A DNA stretch of 64,000 nucleotides from Aegilops tauschii subsp. strangulata (taxonomy: Eukaryota; Streptophyta; Magnoliopsida; Poales; Poaceae). Every line of letters begins with the position of its first letter. The first letter of the stretch is position 1. The stretch covers positions 218,073,622-218,137,621 of the forward strand of contig NC_053039.3 in the NCBI RefSeq assembly GCF_002575655.3, given 5' to 3'. Below are positions 10,161 to 21,134 of the stretch, one piece after another. A model generated the notes under the pieces. The model ran no database searches. It was not told the origin of the DNA and saw only the letters and a program-made list of their open reading frames with translations. A program made the position numbers and the translations under genes.

Positions 10161-11742
10161 GTCTGCAAGCAGAGCATGTTCCTCGTGCAGAGAACAACAT
10201 TTCTGACGACCTGTGAAAACGTGCTGCCCTCATGTTACTTGCAGAACCAGGGACTTTTGTGCTCCAACTAACTCAACCATCCGTTGAACCATAGGCAAGG
10301 CAAGATAAGCGAAGGAAGTTGAGCTCCGGCAAGTACTTTCCCGCTGAGCTCCCAGGAGCCGCCGGCAAGGAAGTTGCCGGGGACGACGCCTGGCTTGCCG
10401 GGGGGCGACAGGCTCCGGCAGGGCCTCGAGCCCTTGCTGTAGAGACAACTTCTCCCGTGGCGGAAGACATGCCTTTAGTCCTTGCTGTTGAGCCCCAGGC
10501 TCCAGCATGGGCACAACACATCGTCCAGTTCCCCTAAACAGGGGAACTCCCCGAGGAACAGGAAGAAGTAGAGAAAGTAGCCCGTCGATCTAATATGTAC
10601 CAGTTTGTGGACGATGTCATGTACAGAAAGAGACCGAATGACGTGTAATTAAAGTGCATTCTTCGGGAGGACGGACTGGAGCTGTTGGCAGAGATACATG
10701 GAGGCATGTGTGGTTCCCACATAGGATCAAGGGCTCTTGCTAGTAAGGCATTCCAGCAAGGTTTCTTTCGGCCCACTGCCCTCCAGGATGCAACTGCACT
10801 AGTAACCAAGTGTGAAGCGTGTCAGTTCCATTCAAAGAAATTGCATCAGCCAGCTCAAGCTCTTCAGACAATCCCTCTTTCCTGGCCATTTTCAGTCTAG
10901 GGGCTCGACATATTGGGCCCTTTTCCCGTGCTGTCTGGGGCTTTGAGTACTTGTACGTCGCAATCGACAAGTTCACAAAGTGGCCGAAAGTGGAAGCAGT
11001 GAGAAAGGTGACATCACAGTCAGCCGTCAAGTTCTTCAAAGGACTAGTTTGCCATTTTGGTGTGCCAAACAGAGTCCTCACTAACAACAGCACATAGTTC
11101 ACGAGCCGCACCTTCATGCAATATATCCAAGACCTTGGCAGCAAAATCTATTTTGCTTCTGTTGCTCATCCAAGAAGCAAAGACCAGGCGGAAAGGGAAA
11201 ATGCTGAAGTGCTGCGAGGCCTCGAGACGAGGACCTTCGATAGGCTGCACAAGTGCGAAAGACACTGGATTGATGAGTTCCCGACAGTTCTTTGGTCAAT
11301 CAGGACAACACCAAATCGAGCTACTGGCCAGACACCCTTCTCCCTGGTATACGGGGCGGAAGCAGTTCTCCCCACGGAACTCATACGCGGGTCGCCTTGA
11401 GTGCTTGCTTATGATGAGTTTGAGCAAGAGCAGTTGCGGCAAGATGACGCTACGCTGCTTGAGGAAGATCGTCTTCAGGCTTCTGTGCGAGCCGCGTGCT
11501 ACCAGCAAGCCTTTCGCCGCTACCACAGCCGCAAGGTTCACGCCCGAAGTTTTGAGGAAGGCAACCTTGTTCTTCAGCGCGTTCAGTCGGCCAAGAATTC
11601 TAACAAGTTGACACGGAAGTGGGAAGGCCCTTATTGGGTAATCCGAGTCACGAGGTCGGGCGCAGTCCGCCTAGAGACGGAAGATGGCATTCCAGTGAGC
11701 AACTCCTGGAATATCGAACATCTTCGCAAGTTTTATCCATAA
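10161..11742 (+). pseudogene. End of RNase H, and integrase, of element A
   Basis: After the solo LTR the frame resumes with QAEHVPRAENN. The integrase zinc-binding domain (H-H-C-C: LLAEIHGG..GSHIGSRA..KCEACQ) is at about 10680-10850 in frame 2. The catalytic core starts with GLDILGP (10902 on; a TAG precedes it) and shifts to frame 1 near 10925. The second catalytic motif, TDNG in the family, reads TNNS and is followed by a TAG at 11095-11097, so the catalytic Asp is lost as well as the frame. The third motif reads AEREN. The C-terminal part (11401-11742) has the WEGPYWV motif and ends at TAA 11740-11742. Confidence 0.85.
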
Positions 11743-12542
11743 GGCGCGGTTGCCGAGTCTCTCGGCAACCCCCTTTTGTACCAGCCTTGCCGGCAAGGCA
11801 TATAACCCTATGTACAAAGCTAGGCGCAGACCCTGTGCGCAGTTGAATAAGTTTAAGTGTTTTACTGCTCTTGTCGATTTCCATGTTTATCTATATGCAT
11901 GCGTGTCCAAGATATTGTACTACGCTTGTTTCCGGCAAGTACCGATGAACCGCCAAGGTTCCATGTTCCTATTTTCTCTTCTTTCTTTTTCTCAAAGGAT
12001 AGAAGGTTCCCTCTCCTGCAAGTTTGCCGGGGGCAACGATGGTATGGAGTATGGACACCAACATGCGACGTTCGAAGTGACATCTTGCGGGAAAGAGTAC
12101 AACAACAAAAAGCTAAGTTGCGAAACCTTGAGTAAATTTCTTTTAAATGTAAAGTTATTTTCCTTGGGTGATTTCAGTTCTAGTATGGAAAACCTACACG
12201 CGAAGGAACCTTGCCATGATCGGTTGCGCCCTTACTCTGTTTCGAGTCTGCTCAACAGTTCAAGTGGCTGCGCTAAGAACATCAAGGTATCTTGCCGCAG
12301 CAACACCCCCAGCAGGCTGCTAAGGATCTGTTCCTCAAAGCGCTGCGGCAAGGGTGTGTGCACCGGCGAGTTTTCCCAACGAAGTGTAGGGTGTATGCCA
12401 TACAGAGAGAAATCAGACAAGAAAGATGGCATGCATTCATCCAAAACACAGCAAGTTATATTACATCAATAGTCGCCACAATTCTAACTTAAGATAGACT
12501 GTCTTTGGCATGGATTCGTGGCGGCAAGAAGAAGTGAAGCAA
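11743..12542 (+). other. 3' internal region of element A, no gene
   Basis: Non-coding. Contains a perfect hairpin at 11748-11770, a 14-bp palindrome CCTTGCCGGCAAGG at 11785-11798, and further copies of the CCGGCAAG word that is common in this element. No good frame. Confidence 0.55.
11748..11770. other. Perfect 10-bp hairpin just after the pol stop
   Basis: GGTTGCCGAG, loop TCT, CTCGGCAACC. It starts five bases after the stop codon of pol. Role unknown; it could mark an RNA structure at the end of the coding region. Confidence 0.55.
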
Positions 12543-15500
12543 CTAGTCCCAGCGCTGGCCTTCGACCCTCTTGACTTGGTCCACCTTGTCGACAATGGGC
12601 ACGACAAGCTCTTCCAGTGCCTTGCGGTCTGCGTCCTCCGACAAGCGGTCAAGCACATTGGTGAGGTCGATGCCAGGATTCCTGTGCACCACTTTGGTGA
12701 GCACCATGAGAAGGACGGCCCGGCAAAGTTTGCGGGATTCGCTGGCTAGTTGGGTTGCTTGGCTGGAGTGGAGCAGCTTCAGGGCGTCGAGGAGGGCCTC
12801 GAAGGACATGGTCAGCCTGGCGCTCAGAGACACCCTCTCCTTGGAAGAATACTTGAAGTTCGGCAGGCCCATGGTGGACAATTGTGCTGGGAGCCTCTCC
12901 GCGATGTCAACAAGGTGCTCAGTCCAAATCTTCACGCCTGTCTCATAGTCATTATAGGTGGCGGCGACGCTCTCGAGCAGCTCCTTCTCGTCCCAGAGGT
13001 TTTTGGTCAGGGTCTTCTCGCGAGCCCTGCTGCTCTCAAGGGACTCCTCCAGTGTGGCCAACTTCAATTTCAGATCGACCATGGAGTCATTGGCGGAGGA
13101 GAGTTTTTTTGGTCTTTTCGGATATGGTAGTTTGCATCTCCGCCAAGTCGTAGAGAGTTTTCTCTCTATCGCCTTTGAGCATCAAGATCTCCTTGCCGTG
13201 ATCCTCCAAATCCGCCTCCAGCTTCTTCACCTTGCCGGCCAACTCGTTCTTGGCGGCCTCTGCAGCTTCAGCGGCATTGATGGTTTCCTTCAGCTTGCCG
13301 GTGTGGTCCAAGACCAGAGCTTCAAGTGTTTTCTTGTGTTCCTGCTCCAGCTCTTGGGTCCGCTGCATGACAAGGTTTTCAATTTCTTGATCCTTGCCGC
13401 GGAGCTTGGCGGCAAGCGCCTCCTCGCGAGCGGCGAGGTCCTCTTCATGAGCATCAAGCCCGACACAACGTTCCCTTAGTCGAGCATCTTCTGCGGCAGC
13501 CTGTTGAGCGGCCTCTTCTTGTGCCTTCTCAATGTCGGACTGCTTCAAGAGGAGCTCGTCCCAACTTTGGCTCAGCTGCTCCGGGCCAGTCCTCAGCTCT
13601 TGCCAAGCCTCGGCGAACCAGACTTGCGTTTGCTCGACGCGCTTCTGGAAGTCCACCTCTGCTGCTTCAACAACTGTTGCCCTGGAGTCCAACTTCTCCT
13701 TTCGGGTGCGGTGAAGCGCCTGAAGCTTCTGGAAGTTGTCGCTCATGGCCTGGAGGAGCTGATCTTCCTTGGATCCACTGCTGCTGGCACGCAACTCATC
13801 AACAATCTTGAGCCCAGCAGCGGCAATGACTTCCTCGTCAAAAGTCTCTCCTTCGGTTGGCGCTGCAGTGCTTGCCGTCCCCGGGATGTTGACGAACAAG
13901 TTGTCACCGACCTTTAGGTATCTGCTTGTGGGGGGGGGGGACCACGGATGTTGACGGTCGATCCTCAACAACCGCCTCACCGGCAACTGGGGGCTCCGGG
14001 ATCGGTGTAGCACCAAGTGCTCCTGTAGAAGGAATGCTGTCAGTATGATCGTCGGTCTTCTTGCCACCCCCGGCAGACCCCTTGGCAGTTTCTTCATGCA
14101 CGCCCTTGGCTGCCTCGTCAGCAGCGGCTCTGGCGGCTTCGGCGGCAGCATCCTTGGCGGTCTCCCCAATGATAATGTCGACATCCATTTGTTCCGTCAA
14201 GGGGAGTTCAGAAAGCCAAGGAGGAGAAACAAGGTGAGACCAAGGATGAAGTTCAAGACAGAAAGAAACGAAAGAAAGATCATACAGGAAGAATGACAAG
14301 TGCTCGGAAGCGAACGACTTACCCATGCCGAGCTGTTGGGGGTGGTTCCTTCCCCGGCAATATTTGTTGCCAGTGTAGGACTGCCGGCGCCTGTGCTTGC
14401 CGGCTCTTCCTCCACGCGCGTGGGCTCGCCAGTGGAAGCCCTTGCCGGGGATCCATCCCCGGGCGGTGTGGTTGATGGAGGCGGCATATCGGGGGCGGCC
14501 CTCAGCGGCTCTCCTTGTTGCTGTTCTTCTCCTGCAAGCCCAGCAATGTCAGCAGTGAAGATATACACCCCAACGCCCGCCAGCAGGAAATGATTAGTAG
14601 ACTCACGCTGGGGGCTGGGTTGGGGCCTGCGTCGCGGGCTGGGTTGGGGGCTGCGTCACGGGCTGGGCTCTGGGCTGATGAGGACGGTTCGCGGCACACC
14701 TGTGGTGCTTGCCGGGGGCTCGTCGCTCGTCGAAGTCTTGGATTTCTTCGCCATCCTTTGCGCCAACGTTTCCGTTTCTCTGCGGGGACAGACCAAAGCA
14801 AGAACAAACAAGATAAGTAAAATCAGAAATTCAGGGGATAAAGGAGGTGGTAGGACACTTACTCTGCTTCTTCCGTGCTCTCTTCTCTCTCCAGGATAAA
14901 AGCGGAGAGGTCGAAGGTGACCTCTGCCATGGCATCCGTGTGAGGGGGTGGAGAAGGGGACCTGGGCCACTTGGGTGTGGCAGGAGCGGTAGGCTGATGT
15001 GAGCCTGCTCCAGTTGTCGGCACCGTCACGTGAGCCACCCCCGCTGCCTTCTTTGCTGCCACGGTCGCGTGCCTCACCTGGCGCACAAGTTGCTGCTGAG
15101 CTTCTTGCCACTCCACAGCCTTGCCGGCCACCCCCTTGCCGGGGACCTCTTCGTGCGAGGAAGCTCGCTGGACTAGCTCACCAGAGATGGCTCCCCGAAG
15201 GACACGATTCTTCTTCTCTAGAGCTGGGGGCTCCTCACACGGCTGCTCCTTAGCTGTATCTTCGGCAGAAGAGCCCCGGCAACTACGCTACTATGCTCTC
15301 CGACAGTCTCCCCCTGCCCGGCAAAGTTTTCTTCTTCACTGGCTTCGTCTTCCATGAAGCCAACACTGCCGGCCTCCGCGGCAAGAGCCGCTTCTTCCGC
15401 CCTGCTGGCAATATATGCCACTTCTTCGTCAGTGGTGGGGTGGATGAGGTTCATCTCTTCTTGAATGGCCCTCTTCGATAAGTTGTCGAACAAATCATGT

Positions 15501-16515
15501 GCCTGCTCTGCGGATGGCTCAATCCAGGTCTGGTCAAGGCCATGGGCATTGAACACCGGCATCATGGCAATAATTGAGGTCAGAGCAGAGTTGTTGCACA
15601 GGGGAATTACGCTCGCCGGCAACTTGAGCAACTTGATGGTCTTGAACAGCTTGTGGCAGAGAGCGGCATGCTGCATGATCGTCAAGTTATTGTTCATGCT
15701 GGGGCGCAGCCTCATGATATCTGCTGCGTTCCGATATTCCTGAGCTGGTCTCCTCTTGTTCTGCAGAGGGGCGATGCGGCGGCGGAGGAAGTCAGCGCCA
15801 ACCATCTCGATTGTGAGCCGGCAGCCTTGAGGCGCTAGATCCTGTTGATTGCGATTGTGAGCTTCCCATCTTAAGGGTCGAGGGCGCTCCAATCATTGCT
15901 GCGGGTTAGTCTTGTTTGCTGGGGCATACAGAACGGCTGCAGATCTTTCTCCGTAATCCAGCACCACCCGCCCTGCCATTCATCTCACTTCTCGTGGTAG
16001 ACCCCGTCTGGGTATGTCTTTTTGTTCCATGCCCTTGGGATCCAGGCGATGCAGCCAGAAAGGGCCTCTCCTGGCTGGATGCGGGGGATGAAGTAATGGC
16101 GGAAGAGGGCTGTATTGGGGACCACTCCAGCAAAATTCTCACAGAGGTGGGCGAAGATGGACATACATGCCACAACATTCGGCATGAAATCGAAGATATG
16201 GAGACCAAATGTGTACATGATGTCGTTGAGGAAATCAGAAAATGGGGGGCAGAGCCCGCAGTAGAAGTAATCGACAAAGAAAGGGAATTTATCTGGGGCA
16301 GCCTTGGCGCAGGAAGCTGGGATTACGCGGGTAGCGGGGTGCCCCGTTGTTGCACTTCCCCACATGCACAGATACCGCTCCTTCAGAGTGCACGCGTCAA
16401 GCGTCGGGGCAAAGACGACGTTTTTCTTCCGCATCTTCACCAACTCGCTCTCCGGCACCTCTTTTCCCTTGCCCTCCTTGGGCACCTCTTTACCCTTGCT
16501 CGCTTTGGGCACCAT
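12543..16515 (-). pseudogene. Antisense multi-part ORF of element A (plant gypsy aORF, Transposase_28-like start)
   Basis: Starts at ATG 16515 (MVPKASKGKEVPKEGKGKEV) and reads toward 12543. The N-terminal part (16515-about 15240) has a hydrophobic, aromatic segment (FPFFVDYFYCGLCPPFSDFL) resembling the 'putative gypsy type transposon' family. It is broken by stops near 15985, 15870 and 15835 and by a frameshift. A Pro/Ala-rich middle part follows (15131-14200), interrupted by likely introns (a GTAAGT-type donor near 14865). The C-terminal 13087-14184 frame is a long coiled coil rich in Glu, Lys and Ala, and 12543-13082 continues in another frame after a T-run at 13105-13111. Such antisense ORFs between pol and 3' LTR are known in plant gypsy elements; their function is not known to me. 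Confidence 0.7.
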
Positions 16516-16901
16516 GGCGACCCGGGTGGGGGAGCGGGAGGCTGAGGATGGTGGGAGCGCGGGCGGCGGACGGATGAGGAGGCTCTATTTGGGGCTCAAG
16601 GAAGAAGACGATGGCGGTTTCTAGATTTGGAACGGGGCGAGAGGTAAATGAGCAGCGCCTCTGCGGATTCCTCTTTTTATGGGGAAGGCGTGAGCCTACC
16701 TCTTTACTGTTCAATGTGAAAGCACTTCCGTGGGCATGCTGCTGCTACGGCCGTTCCGCGCACGTATCCCACATCACGCACTCAATGCAGATCATGGGGA
16801 AGCGCAGCAAACGAGATGATTACAGAAGTTAACCCCTGCCACGCGTGTCCGTGCACTGTTTGGGCCTAGCACAACAATGCCTCGCACCCGTGTGTTGCCC
16901 A

Positions 16902-16915
16902 AGCCCAGGGGCTCC
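16902..16915 (+). other. Polypurine tract region of element A
   Basis: AGCCCAGGGGCTCC lies directly before the TG of the 3' LTR, the position where plus-strand DNA synthesis is primed. It is only partly purine, so the call rests on position. Confidence 0.45.
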
Positions 16916-17094
16916 TGTCAGTGTACTAAACTTTGGTCCCTTTACTACCCCATACTCGTGCACGGGCAGTTACAGCCACACCTGCAGCCAGGCCTGGCAG
17001 GGACAACTGGAAGCAAATACAAGACGACCAAAGAAGGCCACAAGCTGGGCTCCCGACAAGATCCTTGCCGGGATGGTTTGTGATGCGAAGCCCC

Positions 17095-17199
17095 GGAAAG
17101 ACCATCCCCCTTGAGGTTGAGAGCTCTGACACCATCGACAATGTCAAGACCAAGATCCAGGGGTGTCTGCGTGGTGGCATGCAGATCTTTGTGAAGACC
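17095..17199 (+). pseudogene. Rearranged polyubiquitin fragment inside the 3' LTR
   Basis: Same 35-codon structure as at 2547-2651 and nearer to real ubiquitin: GKTIPLEVESSDTIDNVK is followed by TKIQG, then CLRGG and MQIFVKT. The frame around it is open from 16933 to 17346, but the flanking residues are not ubiquitin. Because U3 of the 3' LTR lies before the polyadenylation site, this copy would be part of the element RNA. Confidence 0.88.
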
Positions 17200-17567
17200 A
17201 AAAGGCAAAGTTCCCAACAAGGTGCTTGCCGGGAACGTTTGCGAGGCCCCAGGAAGATTCTTGCCAGGGACGTTTGCGAGGCCACGACAAGGCTCGCACA
17301 TGACAAGGATCCCACCGCCCTGCCACCGCTCCAGCGCAGCGACTAGCCAGCCAGCCTAGCCCCATGAGCCTCGTCATCCTGGACGCGTGTCAAGATGCGG
17401 TGAGGCGGCGACAGACGGAACGGGCTCTGTTTCCATCCCAAAGAAAGTTAAGGACACTTAAACAGCGCATTAAATGCGTTTGTCCTAAGACGTCAGGGAT
17501 AAGTACGTGCACTGTAACAACTTTACACCTCCTGTATGCACTGTACGCCACTGTGGTAGCCCCTTCG

Positions 17568-17574
17568 TATAAAA
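17568..17574 (+). promoter_or_regulatory. TATA box of the element A 3' LTR
   Basis: TATAAAA followed by GGAGGCCC, matching 3020-3026. Confidence 0.6.
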
Positions 17575-17821
17575 GGAGGCCCAATGCGATATAGAGGGGG
17601 ACTTTTGGAGTTTCTGGCCCAGTTTGCATGTGTAGCAACTAGCCAGAGCTCAAGAACTCTCAATACACTAAAGCATGACTAGGGTTTTACGCTTCTCAGT
17701 GGCCCGAACCTGGGTAAAAATCCCTCGTGTCGATCGTTTGATCCGCTCTTCGTGCACGCCTTTTTCCCTGCTGAACCGTAGAAGGGATCCACGGGATCCC
17801 ATAGGTGTCGTTTCCCCGACA

Positions 17822-18310
17822 GTACGATTGTAATTCGTTCCCATTCCTCGCATGGGACTTAAACATGCACCCAAGGACACATGCATAATTTTTCTAGCCA
17901 TTTTGGTGAACTAGAGCATGTATTTGAAGTTCATATTTGAATTATGGACATTAAATGCCTAGGAAACTCAATTAGTGTATAAAAAGGCCAAACGAACCCT
18001 CAATAAGTTTACATTTCAGCAAGGATATCCTGTCGTTCCATGTTGCCCATAGAAGAAAATACAAGGCGAAAAGAGGCAGTGATTACGTTTCGCCCACAAG
18101 GGGGATACATTTCCCTATCGGAACCACGAGGCTTCTTTGAGAGAAGCTCCGGTTTGTAAGAGGCTTGTAATAAAACTTGCGTCAAAATGGACGGAAAAAA
18201 ATTCCTCGATAGATATGTGCCATGTCGTGACACCATGCCAAGTTTCACGATTTTCGGGTGAGTTTTGGATTTACGGGAATTTAAAAACCAAGATTCTTCT
18301 TACGAAATGT
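17822..18310. repeat. Tandem array, second segment (continues from 2367)
   Basis: Picks up at GTACGATTGTAATTCGTTCCC, the point in the unit where the first segment stops (compare CGGTACGGTTGTAATTC near 1859), and runs for about one unit to the AAAACCAAGATTC block. This proves that element A split a continuous array. Confidence 0.88.
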
Positions 18311-18805
18311 TTTCAAATAGCACATGGTTCACTCACGAAAGTTGTGTGCCTACCAAACCGTGATATGAGTCATGCGTTCTGATCGGCCAGAACTCAAACC
18401 CCACAGATCGTATGTCTGCACCGTTGAATGCTCCCGGATCGAACGACAACCCTCAGCCCTTTCGACAACACATGCAGTACGTGGGTAAGCACTATGCGCA
18501 TGCGTCGTGCTAGCTCACGCTTCCTTCTCTACTACGTTTTCTAAACAGGCTACCATTTCCCGCCACTCCTCTCATCGGTTTCCCGCCTCTTGTCCCATCG
18601 TTTTCCCGCTACCAGTGTCAGTGCTCATTGAAGGCTAGGCGGCAACACACCGGCCATGTAAATATCGCACACAGTTTGTAGAAGCACAGATGTGTGTGAT
18701 AGGAGGGAGTAGGTCCCATAGGGTGACCAGTGTGAAACGCCTTAATGGCAAGGAGGCAATTCCTATCAGCAAGGGGCGACTTCCCATCCGCTAGCCTAGT
18801 CGAAT
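18311..18805. other. No gene; CACTA-like words near 18660-18705
   Basis: Mixed composition, no good frame. AATATCGCACACAGTTTG and CAGATGTGTGTGATAGG resemble the subterminal words of this CACTA family. Confidence 0.35.
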
Positions 18806-18807
18806 AG

Positions 18808-18870
18808 AACGCAGAAGTTAAGCGTGCTCAGGCTGAATAGTCCAAGGATGGGTGACCCGGTGGGAAGTTG
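18808..18870 (+). ncRNA. 5S-rRNA-derived segment (Cassandra-LTR or 5S-derived SINE type)
   Basis: CAGAAGTTAAGCGTGCTCAG corresponds to 5S positions with box A, and AAGGATGGGTGACCCGG with TGGGAAGTT corresponds to box C and the stretch after it, in the right order and about the right spacing. The intermediate part (GCTGAATAGTCC) has drifted. Both ends of the 120-nt gene are missing or unrecognisable, so it is not a 5S gene. 5S-like sequences of this kind are known in LTRs of Cassandra TRIM elements and in 5S-derived SINEs; I cannot delimit either element here. Confidence 0.65.
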
Positions 18871-18886
18871 CATATCTCAAGCTTCA

Positions 18887-19255
18887 TTTAAAGGCCATGA
18901 CACGGTCATTATAGAGATAAAAATCTCTATAGTGACCTATCATGGCAATTATGTAAACCTTGGGATCCTTGTTTTGCTAATTTGTAGACTATGTTTTATT
19001 TGTTATTTTTTGCTCTAAAAAAAATTAAAGAATGGTTGACTTGACCTGTCATGGAAATTATATAAACTTTCATTTAAATGCCATGACACAGTCATTATAG
19101 AGATAAAAATCTCTATAGTGACCTATCATGGCATATATATAAACCTTGGGATCCTTGTTTTGCTAATTTGTAGACTATGTTTTTATTGGTTATTTTTTGC
19201 TCTAAAAATTTAAAGAATGATTGACTTGACCTGTCATGGCGATTATGTAAACCTT
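18887..19255. repeat. Two-copy direct repeat of about 186 bp
   Basis: ATTTAAAGGCCATGACACGG at 18887 and ATTTAAATGCCATGACACAG at about 19073 start two close copies. Each contains the small inverted repeat AGAGATAAAAATCTCT and ends in ...GACTTGACCTGTCATGG. Confidence 0.8.
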
Positions 19256-21090
19256 TTTCAGGTCGCATGCAGGGTATAGGGGGCAGGGTGTTCTGATCGA
19301 GCATGTCTCCCTTGTGCGGTTTATAGACGGTGCACATATCTGTGGGCTCCCCGAGGTATATATATTATCCTTTGCCGACAATGAGGGGGCCAACACAATC
19401 TATCCCTTTGACCCAACAACAAGAAGGGTTTGACCATGATGGTTTCCTATTGATACTAGTAAGGTACATGTGCATTGCACGCATGATATTTGGTAACCAA
19501 ATTATGAATAAATACCACACTATAGCCTGTAAGATTTGAGTCATATATGCATAACGTAGATGTTCGTTTAATTCTTATAGTTCATCTCTTTCAAAATCAA
19601 TTAGTTTTATAAAAAAAATATTTTAAGATTCATGGAATTGTGCATTGTAAAGCATAAAGTAAAAACAAATAGTGACAATTCATTTAGGAAAAAAAGTTTG
19701 GGCAATTAAGATATGGAAGATTCTAGAACAAAGGAGAAGTGCTTGTGTTTTGATGTTTGTGCATTATGCTTAAGTTTAACCATGGAGTCTTCTAGATTTT
19801 ACATGTGGCAGAATCTGGTGGAATGTAGATGATATCCAACAGCTAGTAGTGCTTGGATTTGCCATCTCTGTACCATCGGATTGGCTTCATCCAACGACCA
19901 ACTTTCAAAGTTATTCGCACACTATATAGGGGTATAGATGCATGACATGCTAGACCAAATAAAGTTTGAGCGCATGCGTGGGACGACCCCCCCGCCATCT
20001 CGAAGTTGGGAAACCGACATCGTACGTATTGAACCAGGCTTGGAGTCGGGTACGGTGCTCGGTTTGTAATGTAGTTGGTGGCCCATCGAAGTTGTGCATT
20101 CAGGATTTAAACACATCACACACCACCGTATCCATACATATTTTCTGGCCGCATGTAGTGTATACGTGGTCTTCTGATCAACCACGTCTCCCTTGTGCGG
20201 TTTTTTGTGATGACATGCATATCTGTGGGCTCCCCGAGTGTATATATATCATCCCTTTGACCGATAACGAGGGGTATGTGTTGGCCATGAATGGATTCCT
20301 CCTAGTTCGTGTTAGGGCCGGTCACCGTCACATGTCGCTCAACCAAAGCTCGAGCTCATGCGTTGTCAGGATTCCCTCCCACATGCTCGGATTGTTGGGT
20401 TCGACCTACATCGTACCCTGCGTATCTCGTCCTTAACTACCTTGCCTTCATGGTTGTTGTCTGTATCGAGAGGTAGGCACCACATCTAAATTGTACTTTA
20501 TTCTATATTGAAAACACACATCACCCCTTCCCAACGTACATCATTTTGGGCCACATGCAAGGGGTGCTGGTTTTGTGGTCCCTCTCGTACGATTTCTATG
20601 ATGGTTCAATCTATTGGCCCAAGCGGTTTATCGACAACAACAGTTGTCGTTTGACCAAACGATAGATTCATTGGTCCGTCTTATGGTAGATCATGGCGAC
20701 ATGCATGTATGACCAAAGTATCATTACGTGCATCCGCCCCGCTGACACGAAGTGGGAGGTGGTGGGCCAAGCATCCTAGCTAGCTACGACATTATGTCAC
20801 TATAGATATATCCAAGGGTGCTTTTGGGTTTGCAAGGAAGGTCCCACCAAAGTTGTGCATTGTGTATTTAAAGTTTTAAAAATCACACTCAATATTCCTA
20901 CATATATTTGGCCACTTCCAGGTGGTTCTTGACTTCTGGCCCCTCTCATCGATCTTCGACGACGCGCCCAACCGTGGGCCACGCGGTCAAAGTTTTGCAT
21001 TGGAATTTTGAACATCACAGACCACCCTTTTCACTCATATATATTTAGGCCACATCCTGGTGTGGCTGTCTTCTGACCCTCTCTAACATT
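19256..21090. repeat. Degenerate dispersed/tandem repeat region
   Basis: A block with CTCCCTTGTGCGGTTTxxxGA, ATCTGTGGGCTCCCCGAG and a run of TATA occurs at about 19300-19390 and again at 20185-20270. Pieces reading GGCC(A/G)CATGC are at about 19260, 20146, 20548, 20909 and 21050. GAAGTTGTGCATT-like words with CATCACACACC follow at 20088, 20850 and 20990. No coding sequence is visible. Confidence 0.6.
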
Positions 21091-21134
21091 TTTTTGCTGC
21101 AAATACTTTGATGATGCTCAACGGACACGGGTAT

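Larger units (their letters stand above)
2368..17821 (+). mobile_element. Element A: Ty3/gypsy LTR retrotransposon, degenerate, with two nested solo LTRs
   Basis: Bounded by LTRs of 902 bp (2368-3269) and 906 bp (16916-17821), both TG...CA. The flanks GTACA (2363-2367) and GTACG (17822-17826) form a 5-bp target duplication with one mismatch, in the ~500-bp array. Domain order is gag, protease, RT, RNase H, integrase, which is gypsy, followed by a 4-kb antisense ORF and a polypurine tract (AGCCCAGGGGCTCC, 16902-16915). The coding region has many stops and frameshifts, so the copy is dead. LTR divergence is roughly 8% over the first ~330 bp by eye. Without the solo LTRs the element is about 13.4 kb. 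Confidence 0.9.
16916..17821 (+). repeat. 3' LTR of element A
   Basis: Starts TGTCAGTGTACTAAAC and ends CCCCGACA; 906 bp. TATA box at 17568-17574. Differs from the 5' LTR at about 27 of the first ~330 positions by eye. Confidence 0.92.

Noticed and set aside
9674..10216. 180-codon ORF
   Set aside because: Lies across the U5 part of a solo LTR and its right boundary; no similarity to a protein family.
18611..18618. TACCAGTG as another CACTA end
   Set aside because: The bases inside it do not match the family terminus, and there are no subterminal repeats right next to it.
18808..18870. A functional 5S rRNA gene
   Set aside because: Only the middle part is recognisable, the intermediate element has drifted, and there is no tandem 5S array.
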